From the NCBI GenBank assembly GCA_021733925.1, contig JAIPJY010000019.1, positions 1 through 64,000 on the forward strand: DNA of 64,000 nt, written 5' to 3'. This DNA comes from Prosthecobacter sp. (GTDB taxonomy: Bacteria; Verrucomicrobiota; Verrucomicrobiia; Verrucomicrobiales; Verrucomicrobiaceae). Shown one piece after another: positions 57,411-64,000 of this stretch. The notes beneath the pieces were generated by a model that saw only the letters and a list, made by a program, of their open reading frames with translations, made no database searches and was not told the origin of the DNA. Each line of letters begins with the position of its first letter. The stretch's first letter is position 1. A program made the translations under genes and the position numbers.

Positions 57411-59798
57411 TTATTCTGCCAGCCGCTCGCGATAGACCTGACGTGCGTGCTCATAGGCGGCGACGGCATCTGAATGCTCCTTGGGATCGATGAGTGCTTC
57501 TTTCTGAGACCAGCATTGATCGACGCTTTTGAGGCACCATTCGAGGCTGCGCTTTTCGCGGATGGGTTTGCCGGCGACGATGACGAAGATGGGGTTTGTG
57601 TGCGAGCTGGCGCGGATGCGCAGGGCGACCCAGCAGCTCTTGGTGACGGGCACGTCGAAGCTCATCTCGCGGGTGACGCCATCGGCGGTGATGTTTTTCT
57701 GGGCGACGGAGACGCCGTTCACAATGACTTCGACAGGGACATTGTGTGAGGCACCGCGGCGGGCGCGTTCGAGATCCCAGAAGGGTTTGTGATCCACGGG
57801 CGCGGATTGAATTTCGGGGTGCAGCTTGTCATCGAGCCGAGCGGCGACTTTGGCGGAGAGTCTCAGCGTTCCTGGCGTCTGAAGCCTGATCTCGCTATCT
57901 TTGGTGCCCACTTCAGTTGGCTCCATCACGATTTCTCTCGGGCCTCGATCTGCGTTGTGGGGTGTTGCCCCAGGTCCCTCAGGAATGATTTTCTGTCTGG
58001 CTTTGAACTCCATGAGGTGACTCTTGCCATCGCTGACGTAGGCGCGACCGGCGCGGATGCCTTCGCACCAGGCATCGTAGCTGAGGCGGCCGTCGAGCTT
58101 CACGTAGGCGCGGCCGAGGCCGACGCGCTCGCCGTAGATGCAGGGGAAGTCGGTCTCGCCGCTGATGCGGGTGCGGAAGCCGGCATTGAGGGTGTGATAC
58201 CAGATGTTCAGCTCCCAGGTGTGCGGGGTGTCCACCATGGAGAGGAAATCGACAGCGGGCACCGGTTTACCATCCGGCCCTTCCACGTTGTGCGTGACAT
58301 CGACGATGTATTCATTGGCACCGATGCCGTTGAAGGGCGGGATGATGTAGTTCGGCAGTTCGTCGGTGGCGCTGGGGATGCCAAGTTTGTAGTTCTGCTT
58401 TCGTGCGGGATCGTTCTCCGCGAGTGGTTGCAGGCCCCAGCCGCTGTGGGCGGGGCCGCAGAGGGCACCCTGTTTTTTGGCCCACTTGAGGGTATTCAGG
58501 CAAAGGGTGGGCCAGTGGGCGGTGCTGTCGCCGCCGGGGTACATCTGCTCCTTGAGCTTGAGCAGGCAGAGGTGGCCGCTTTTGTGGCTGCCGAAGCCGC
58601 TGACTTCGACATCGTAGCGAAGGAGAAAGGGGAACTTGGATTCCTTGTCCTCGGTACCGGTGAAGAACTGTTTTTGGTAATCGAAGCAGGGGCCCCAGGT
58701 GAGGTTGGCGCCGATTTTTAAATCTTCGCCCATGCAATGCCGAGCCATGTCGGGCGCATGCACGCCCATGGTCGGCACAGAGTAGTGGGCACAGCCGGCG
58801 GCGTGGATGTGGTGATCGCCGCTCCACCAGCCGAGTTTGCTGGGATCGATCCAGCGCTGCACTTGAAATTTCAGCGGTGTGTTCTTGCCTGCGATCTTCA
58901 GTTTGCGCTGCTCCGGTATGGATTCTGGGCCGCGACGGAAGGTGATGTCATAGTCGCCATCGGGGAGTTTTAGTATTTCGCCATCGCCGCGATAGATCTG
59001 CGGGTGGAAGAAGAAGTCTGGCGCGATGCGCTTGATCTGACTCGGGTAGATGCGTCCGGCGTGGTCCTTGATGAGCAATTCGGCGATGCAGGGCTTGCCG
59101 TTTTCATCAAGGATGTTCAGCGCCACGTCGCGTGCGGGCTGGCAGTCAAAGAGGACGCTGGTTTCGGCGCGGAAACCGAGATCCTGAGTGCCCTGGCCGG
59201 TGTCGAAACTGAAGACGGCTTCGCGTTTGCCGGCTTCGCTGGCGTAGAGCTGGATGATGCGATATTCGACGCCGAGCCCGCTGAGTGTGGGCTGCTGTGG
59301 CGGTGCTTCGTGCATCTGCAGTTCGAGCCAGCGTGCGGAGAGCGGCGGAAGCCCGGGATCGCGGGGCTGAGCATGCGGAGCCACGGGTGGGGAGCCTTTC
59401 ACATAGACTTCTTTCCCCTGTGGACTGCTGGCGGCGAGCTTGGCGGTGACGCCGGCTTCATTCTCCACACGCACGAGGTACTGCCGCCAGCCAGATTCAT
59501 CGAGCACGGCTTTGGCCGCGCCGCGCTCGACTTTCACGCGCTGTTCGGGAGTGATGGTGACGAGGAAGAGAGCGTGCGAATCGAGCACGGTTTGCGCCTT
59601 GGCCACGGAAGCTGCGTCGTGGGCCTTGATGCAAGCACGCAGAGTGGTGAGTTCAGCTGTGGAGAAGGGCGAGCCGAGAAAGGCTGTCGCGTCGATAAGT
59701 CGCTGGGTGGCGGTGAAGAAGGGCTGGGGTTCGAGGGGGGCGGCGTGGCTGAGATGAACAAAGGCAAAGCACAGGCAGAGCAGGAGCGACGTTTTCAT
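57411..59798 (-). CDS. Secreted CehA/McbA-type metallohydrolase
   Basis: A 795-residue exported protein (signal peptide MKTSLLLCLCFAFVHLSHA). The central domain begins at GWWSGDHHIHAAGC near residue 315, the first metal motif of the PHP-like CehA/McbA family, and includes VYVKLDGRL, WCEGIRAGRAYVSDGKSHLM and further His/Asp sites. The N-terminal 300 residues are beta-rich (YRIIQLYASEAGKREAVFSF, KPCIAELLIKDHAGRIYPSQ) and may form carbohydrate-binding-like or carboxypeptidase-regulatory-like modules. The C-terminus has additional beta strands. Known relatives hydrolyse carbamate or phosphoester bonds, but the natural role in Verrucomicrobiota is unknown. A GGAG lies 5-8 bases before the ATG, one of the few Shine-Dalgarno-like sites here. 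Confidence 0.85.
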   Translation of the reverse strand: MKTSLLLCLCFAFVHLSHAAPLEPQPFFTATQRLIDATAFLGSPFSTAELTTLRACIKAHDAASVAKAQTVLDSHALFLVTITPEQRVKVERGAAKAVLDESGWRQYLVRVENEAGVTAKLAASSPQGKEVYVKGSPPVAPHAQPRDPGLPPLSARWLELQMHEAPPQQPTLSGLGVEYRIIQLYASEAGKREAVFSFDTGQGTQDLGFRAETSVLFDCQPARDVALNILDENGKPCIAELLIKDHAGRIYPSQIKRIAPDFFFHPQIYRGDGEILKLPDGDYDITFRRGPESIPEQRKLKIAGKNTPLKFQVQRWIDPSKLGWWSGDHHIHAAGCAHYSVPTMGVHAPDMARHCMGEDLKIGANLTWGPCFDYQKQFFTGTEDKESKFPFLLRYDVEVSGFGSHKSGHLCLLKLKEQMYPGGDSTAHWPTLCLNTLKWAKKQGALCGPAHSGWGLQPLAENDPARKQNYKLGIPSATDELPNYIIPPFNGIGANEYIVDVTHNVEGPDGKPVPAVDFLSMVDTPHTWELNIWYHTLNAGFRTRISGETDFPCIYGERVGLGRAYVKLDGRLSYDAWCEGIRAGRAYVSDGKSHLMEFKARQKIIPEGPGATPHNADRGPREIVMEPTEVGTKDSEIRLQTPGTLRLSAKVAARLDDKLHPEIQSAPVDHKPFWDLERARRGASHNVPVEVIVNGVSVAQKNITADGVTREMSFDVPVTKSCWVALRIRASSHTNPIFVIVAGKPIREKRSLEWCLKSVDQCWSQKEALIDPKEHSDAVAAYEHARQVYRERLAE

Positions 59799-59901
59799 GG
59801 GGACTCCAACGTTCGCAGAGGTGGAGGGCTTCCAAATGCGAGGGGGGAGTTTGGAATAATTCTAGCCCTGGAGTTTTGCGCAGATGCGGGGACGTTCGAA
59901 A

Positions 59902-59924
59902 GCGGCGCTGAAGCGCCGCACTCC
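59902..59924 (-). repeat. REP-like palindrome, family E
   Basis: GCGGCGCT-GA-AGCGCCGC (59902-59919) followed by ACTCC. The 8-bp stem and GA loop match the style of families A and B. The minus-strand head is GGAG rather than GTAG. It lies about 25 bases beyond the stop of the DMT permease gene (minus strand). Confidence 0.6.
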
Positions 59925-59944
59925 GAGGACGCTGTCGCGACTAT

Positions 59945-60841
59945 TCACACCACTACCAGAACGATGGCGCTCATCATGAGCAGGGCACCGGCCAGGCGCC
60001 AGCGCATGACTTTGGGGCCGAGGTGCTGTTCGGCGTTCATGAACCAGTGGCCGATCATCCAGACGAGCACGACGCTCAGGAGGCCGCGTGAGGAATAGAC
60101 GATGTTGGCGGAGGTGGCCTTGCCAAAGACGGCGAGGGTGCTGACGAAAATGATGCTCTGGGTGCCGAGCAAGGCAGCCCCGCCAACGAGCCAGGGCCAT
60201 GCCTGAACCCGGATGGCGCTCAGGGGTGCGGAAAAGCGAAAGATGAGGCCAAAAGAGAGCAGCGCATTGATCCAGAAAATGCAGGGCAGCAGGCGGCCGA
60301 CTCCCCAATACGGGCCCCACTTTTGCACCAGCACATCAAAGATGGCGAAGGCCACTGCGCCGATGCCACCGGCGACGAAGGTGATGAGAAGATTGCGCGG
60401 TGGCTGGCCGACATCTTTGCGATTCATGAAGGTGATGCCAAGCACGCTCAGAAAGGCGGCGATCCAGAGCTTCACCCCCACGGGTTCTCCAATCAGCAGC
60501 GGGGTGAAGAAGGCGACGAGAATGACCTTGAGCCCAAAGACTGGCACGGCGACGGAGACATCGCCTTTTTCCAAGGCCAAAAACTGCGAAATCTGACCGA
60601 CGAAGAGGCACATGGCGATGACGCCGGGCTGCCAGAGATCTATTATTTCCACCGGAGGACCGCCGAGCAGCCAGAGGAAGGAGAAGAGTCCTGCGACGAT
60701 CAAATTTGCGACAAACGTGGTGCGCCACAGGCCGACGCCGAGGTCGCTGGAGCGCTTTAGCACGAGGGCCCCAAAGGCATACAGAAGGGCGGCAATGAGC
60801 GGGAAAAGCGTGGTGGCAAAGGCGGGGGACACCCGCGCCAT
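59945..60841 (-). CDS. EamA/DMT-type permease
   Basis: A 298-residue inner-membrane protein of the drug/metabolite transporter superfamily with about ten hydrophobic helices in two EamA-like halves. Examples are LFPLIAALLYAFGALVLK, VIAMCLFVGQISQFLAL, VILVAFFTPLLIGEPVG and LWIAAFLSVLGITFM in the first half, then NLLITFVAGGIGAVAFAIFDVL and LAGALLMMSAIVLVVV at the end. The GEPVG turn is typical of the family. The substrate is unknown. I prefer the ATG at 60841 over 60865 because the extra eight residues add nothing. It is divergent from pfkA with 109 bases between. Confidence 0.82.
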   Translation of the reverse strand: MARVSPAFATTLFPLIAALLYAFGALVLKRSSDLGVGLWRTTFVANLIVAGLFSFLWLLGGPPVEIIDLWQPGVIAMCLFVGQISQFLALEKGDVSVAVPVFGLKVILVAFFTPLLIGEPVGVKLWIAAFLSVLGITFMNRKDVGQPPRNLLITFVAGGIGAVAFAIFDVLVQKWGPYWGVGRLLPCIFWINALLSFGLIFRFSAPLSAIRVQAWPWLVGGAALLGTQSIIFVSTLAVFGKATSANIVYSSRGLLSVVLVWMIGHWFMNAEQHLGPKVMRWRLAGALLMMSAIVLVVV

Positions 60842-60950
60842 TAACACGCGGGCGCAGGGTAGCAAGCCCGAGGAGTATTGTCCTCAGCAGCAGTCGCTTG
60901 CCACGCGCAGAGTGCTCGCTAAGCAGACGATCCCCCAATTTTTATTTTCC

Positions 60951-62099
60951 ATGAACGCCACTTTCCCCGAACAATCCGTCGCCGTCCTTTTCAGCGGTGG
61001 TGACTCACCTGGCATGAATGCCTTCCTGCGCGCCATCGTGCGCCTGGGCCTGAACCGTGAAAAAATCGCCGTGCTCGGAATTCGAGACGGCTACCGCGGC
61101 CTGGTCCGCACGGCACGTGCCGTCAATGACGACGCGGAAGCCCTGATTCGCCTGAAGCAAGACATCGCCACCCACACGGGTCGTGCGGGACTGATCTCCG
61201 AGCAGTTGCACGTGATCCAGATGGACCACGCCAGCGTGAGCGGCATCATGGGCAAGGGGGGCACCATCCTCGGGTCCGCACGCTGCTTGGAATTTCACGA
61301 GAAGAAGGTGCGTGACAGCGTCATCAAACTTCTGAAGAGCCTGAACGTGCGCGCGCTGGTCGTCGTTGGCGGGGATGGCTCGCTCACGGGTGCCCGGCTG
61401 CTGGCGGAGGAAAGCGACCTGCGCGTCATCGGCATTCCGGCCACCATTGATAACGATCTTCAGTTTACCGACATGGCGCTGGGAGTGGATACTGCGGTGA
61501 ACACGCTCGTCTGGGCGGTGGATCACTTCATCGACACCGCGCGCAGCCACCGCCGCGTGATGGTGCTGGAAACGATGGGACGCGCGAGCGGCGACCTGGC
61601 CCGCATGGCCGGCCTGGCCTCGGGCGCGGAGATGATCGTCACCCCTGAAGGTGGCCCGCTGAACGAGGAGGCCATGAAGAAACTCGCAGCCAAGATCGAA
61701 GGCGCGATGACGCGCGGACGCGGCCACGCCATTGTGCTGGTGGCAGAAGGCGTGGAGTTTGACCCGCCCCAGAAGCGCAACCGTGCCTATGTGCTGATGG
61801 ATGCGTTCCAGCAGTACTTCCAGCGTGCCGGGGCCCCCTTCCCTGATCTTGAAGTGCGTCCTTCGGTGCTGGGCCATTTGCAGCGCGGCGGACATACGAC
61901 GCCGGAGGACTGCATCCTTGCCGCACGTTTTGCGGATCGTGCCTGGACCAGCATTATGCAGGCCGACGGCGGCAGTGGCATCACTGCGCTGCGGAAGAAC
62001 GTCATTGAGATTGTGCCTTATGGCGAGCCTGACATGCCGGAACGTGCGGCCTTCTCGCGTGAGATGGAGCGGCTGCATGATGATTTGAGTTCGTGGTAG
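60951..62099 (+). CDS. pfkA: 6-phosphofructokinase (ATP-type)
   Basis: A 382-residue phosphofructokinase of family A, which phosphorylates fructose 6-phosphate in glycolysis. The true start is ATG 60951 (MNATFPEQSVAVLFSGGDSPGMNA); the open frame extends 113 codons upstream without sense. The donor site reads VVGGDGSLTGA: Gly after GGD indicates ATP rather than pyrophosphate, whose users have GGDD. PATIDND with Ala, not the Lys of PPi enzymes, agrees. Substrate motifs VLETMGRASGDLA, VLVAEGVEF and GHLQRGG are present. It is longer than E. coli PfkA (320), nearer the longer bacterial subgroup. A strong stem-loop follows the stop codon. Confidence 0.94.
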   Translation: MNATFPEQSVAVLFSGGDSPGMNAFLRAIVRLGLNREKIAVLGIRDGYRGLVRTARAVNDDAEALIRLKQDIATHTGRAGLISEQLHVIQMDHASVSGIMGKGGTILGSARCLEFHEKKVRDSVIKLLKSLNVRALVVVGGDGSLTGARLLAEESDLRVIGIPATIDNDLQFTDMALGVDTAVNTLVWAVDHFIDTARSHRRVMVLETMGRASGDLARMAGLASGAEMIVTPEGGPLNEEAMKKLAAKIEGAMTRGRGHAIVLVAEGVEFDPPQKRNRAYVLMDAFQQYFQRAGAPFPDLEVRPSVLGHLQRGGHTTPEDCILAARFADRAWTSIMQADGGSGITALRKNVIEIVPYGEPDMPERAAFSREMERLHDDLSSW

Positions 62100-62108
62100 C
62101 CGATAAAT

Positions 62109-62139
62109 GGTCAAGGTGGGCCAGAGTGCCCACTTGACC
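62109..62139. terminator. Bidirectional stem-loop between pfkA and esterase
   Basis: GGTCAAG-G-TGGGC pairs with GCCCA-CTTGACC around a six-base loop: 12 base pairs with one bulge. It starts ten bases after the pfkA stop and lies between two convergent 3' ends, the right place for a shared terminator. No T-run follows, which weakens an intrinsic mechanism. Confidence 0.55.
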
Positions 62140-62153
62140 TGCCTAGAGGGACT

Positions 62154-63251
62154 TCAATTCTTTACCCATTGATCCATCCATTTCACGGTCTTCTCCCACA
62201 TGTCGGGGAGGTAGACATGGCCGACGCCAGGATAGATGGTGTTTTCGAAATGGGATGGGGCATCCTGGCCATGCAGGGCATACACCTGGCTCACGATGTC
62301 GCCGATGTGTCGCACGCCGTCGGTGGGTGAGCCGCTGTCCTGGTCTCCGGTCATGAAGAGCATGGGGCGTGGTGCGCCGAGAGCGATCACGGCTTCGGTG
62401 TCGAAGTGTTTGAGCATGCCGGGGACGAAGTAGTAAATGCCGTGGGCTTTGAGCATGCTGGCGCGGATCAGTTCTTCGTAGCGTGTCATGCAGCCGACGC
62501 ATACGGCGGCACGGGGGCGGTCATCGAGAGCCATGATCCACCAGCTGCGGGTGGAGCCCATGCTGATGCCGGAGACGCCGATGCGCTGTGCATCGACCTC
62601 GGGGCGTGAGCAGAGGTAATCGAGCGCGGTGAGATCATCCCGCAGCATCATGCCCCAGAGGGTGCGGCCGACCCAGAGATTGAATTTGGCGGCGGTCATC
62701 TCGCCATTGCCGCCTTTCTGCTGGGGGCCGTCGGGGCCGTGGCCGTTGCGTTCGCCAAAGCAGGGTGCGTCGATGCCGAGCACGACATAACCGGCAGCGG
62801 CCAGTGCGGGACCTGCGGCGACGGGGGTCGCATTCGTCTGCAGCAGCTCCTGTTTGCCGACGTCATACTGCCCGCCATGCCAGTGGCAGTAGAGGATGGC
62901 GGGAGCCTTGCTCTGTGCTGTCGCTTGTTTCGGCACAAAGACGTAGCCTTTGACGATTTCGCCTGCGCCGTTATCAAACTGGAGGGTCTCCAGGGTGTAG
63001 CTGCCTTTGTCTTCGCGGCTGATGACTTGGAATGCTGAGGTGGGTGGGCGCGGAGGGAGGTCGCCGAGGAGTTGGTTCAACTTCGTGCGGATCTGAGTCC
63101 GCTGCTGCTGCCATGCGTCGAGGGAAGCTGGCACCTGCAAGGGTGGGGCGATCTTGGCTTTTGCCAGCCAGGCATCGGCGACGGCATTGGGTTCAGCGGC
63201 GTGCATGTGCGTGAGTAAGAGGGTGATGAGGCAGACAGCGGTCGTACGCAT
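62154..63251 (-). CDS. Secreted acetyl-xylan-esterase/dienelactone-hydrolase-like enzyme
   Basis: A 365-residue exported alpha/beta hydrolase (signal peptide MRTTAVCLITLLLTHMHA). The nucleophile elbow is IGVSGISMGSTRSWW with Ser in SMG. The oxyanion region PAILYCHWHGG, the late acid in LFMTGDQDSGSP, and the histidine in YPGVGHVYLPDMW complete a convincing triad. The YVFVPKQATAQSKAPAIL segment and VLGIDAPCFGERNGHG resemble acetyl-xylan and glucuronoyl esterase-like members of the clan. Removal of ester groups from plant or algal polysaccharide is a reasonable inference and fits the sulfatases elsewhere in the window. It converges with pfkA and diverges from the partial LamG-like gene. Confidence 0.85.
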   Translation of the reverse strand: MRTTAVCLITLLLTHMHAAEPNAVADAWLAKAKIAPPLQVPASLDAWQQQRTQIRTKLNQLLGDLPPRPPTSAFQVISREDKGSYTLETLQFDNGAGEIVKGYVFVPKQATAQSKAPAILYCHWHGGQYDVGKQELLQTNATPVAAGPALAAAGYVVLGIDAPCFGERNGHGPDGPQQKGGNGEMTAAKFNLWVGRTLWGMMLRDDLTALDYLCSRPEVDAQRIGVSGISMGSTRSWWIMALDDRPRAAVCVGCMTRYEELIRASMLKAHGIYYFVPGMLKHFDTEAVIALGAPRPMLFMTGDQDSGSPTDGVRHIGDIVSQVYALHGQDAPSHFENTIYPGVGHVYLPDMWEKTVKWMDQWVKN

Positions 63252-63318
63252 GTGCCGGTTCTATCAGGTTGGGAATTTTTACGCAACATGGACGCAGCGG
63301 TTTCGTTCACAACGCCCC

Positions 63319-64000
63319 ATGAAACACACTTCCCTGCTCACCCTGACGCTCGCTCTTGCCGCCTTTGCTGCACGTGCCGAGGACAAGCCGCTGCTCGCCA
63401 TTCCTGGCAAGGTCATCTATGAAAACAATCTCAGCTCCGGTGCTGGTGCGCCGTGGAAGGCTGCCAAGGGCAAGTGGGAGGCGGTGGACGGCGTGCTGCG
63501 CGGCTCCGAACTTGAGGCTGACAAGCATGGTGCCGTATCCCGCCTGCCGAACAAGCTGACGGATTTCGTCATTGAGTATGAGTTCAAGTTTGCAGGGGCC
63601 AGGACCACGAGCCTTTCGATCAACGCCATCAAGGACCACATGGCACGCATCAACATCACACCGAAGTCGGTGACCATCCAACGCGATGACAACGACCATA
63701 CGGGCCCGGACAAGGCGGTCGTTTTTGCCCGCTTTCCCACGGAACTCTCCGACGGCTGGCACAAGGTCCGCCTGGAAATGGTGGGAGACAAGATGCTGGG
63801 CAAGGTGGACGACCTCGTCGCCTGGGGCGCCAATGATCTTTTCATGACCGAGAAGGCCAGCCCCGGCTTTACCGTCGGCGGTCAGTCGGTGGACTTCCGT
63901 AACTTTTCGATGTACGAGGCCACGCTGAATCCTGCCTGGGAAGAGGTGAAGGCCACCCTGCCGAAGCCCGGCGAAAAGGTGGCTGCTGCAGGCAAGCCAG
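63319..64000 (+). CDS. Secreted LamG/DUF1080-like protein, cut by window end
   Basis: An open frame of 227 codons from ATG 63319 with no stop before the edge, so the gene is partial. The product begins with a signal peptide (MKHTSLLTLTLALAAFAARA). It continues as a concanavalin-like fold: KVIYENNLSS, GKWEAVDGVLRGSE, FVIEYEFKFAG, DGWHKVRLEMVGD, KVDDLVAWGAND and GGQSVDFRNFSMYEATL. These are the strand motifs of the DUF1080/LamG group, as in the gene at 34464. A proline/lysine-rich segment (EVKATLPKPGEKVAAAGKP) follows and may be a linker to another domain. Function is probably glycan binding or cleavage. Confidence 0.85.
   Translation, partial: MKHTSLLTLTLALAAFAARAEDKPLLAIPGKVIYENNLSSGAGAPWKAAKGKWEAVDGVLRGSELEADKHGAVSRLPNKLTDFVIEYEFKFAGARTTSLSINAIKDHMARINITPKSVTIQRDDNDHTGPDKAVVFARFPTELSDGWHKVRLEMVGDKMLGKVDDLVAWGANDLFMTEKASPGFTVGGQSVDFRNFSMYEATLNPAWEEVKATLPKPGEKVAAAGKP

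Noticed and set aside
60612-60950. 113-codon N-terminal extension of pfkA
   Set aside because: The extension overlaps the divergent permease gene and has no similarity to phosphofructokinases, which begin right after ATG 60951.

Overview
The window looks like chromosomal DNA of a Verrucomicrobiota bacterium close to Prosthecobacter/Verrucomicrobium. This is an inference from gene content, not from a marker gene. The grounds are two giant autotransporter-repeat proteins ending in PEP-CTERM sorting signals, secreted sulfatases, three DUF1080/LamG-like secreted proteins, a CehA/McbA-type secreted hydrolase, high GC, and start codons almost never preceded by a Shine-Dalgarno sequence. No rRNA, tRNA, CRISPR array, phage gene or transposase was seen.

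Layout. Bases 1-692 are non-coding and repeat-rich. Bases 693-31155 hold two tandem minus-strand genes of 4705 and 5314 codons: paralogous surface proteins made of autotransporter-associated beta-strand repeats, each with a signal peptide and a C-terminal VPEPS/arginine-rich PEP-CTERM tag but no beta-barrel. Divergent from them is a plus-strand cluster (31363-35048) of two sulfatases and a small secreted LamG-like protein. Next come an EVE-domain protein, a DSD1/D-threonine-aldolase-like PLP enzyme, a 48-residue lipoprotein, a lactonase-type propeller, transaldolase, HisF, a Tat-exported TIM-barrel protein, a VOC protein coupled to an APH-type kinase, an L,D-transpeptidase and an ABC-F ATPase.

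From 45964 a three-gene set encodes a secreted unknown, a PQQ-type propeller and a TVP38/DedA-like membrane protein. Then follow a small membrane protein, an FHA-LuxR fusion regulator, a DUF1080 protein, a secreted alpha/beta hydrolase, a less GC-rich ORF that may be SUKH-like, a divergent prephenate dehydratase, PBP1C, a CehA/McbA hydrolase, a DMT permease, ATP-type phosphofructokinase, a secreted esterase and a LamG-like gene cut by the window end.

Functional reading. The window mixes central metabolism (pfkA, transaldolase, lactonase), amino-acid synthesis (hisF, pheA) and cell-wall genes (pbpC, L,D-transpeptidase) with an outward-facing set (giant adhesin-like proteins, sulfatases, esterase, LamG-like proteins) that suits attachment to and breakdown of sulfated or esterified polysaccharides.

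The most unusual feature outside genes is a set of short dispersed palindromes in several sequence families. They behave like REP elements: on the minus strand each palindrome is preceded by GTAG or GTGG. Every copy I found has its head on the same strand across about 57 kb, and two of the families occur as same-orientation doublets.
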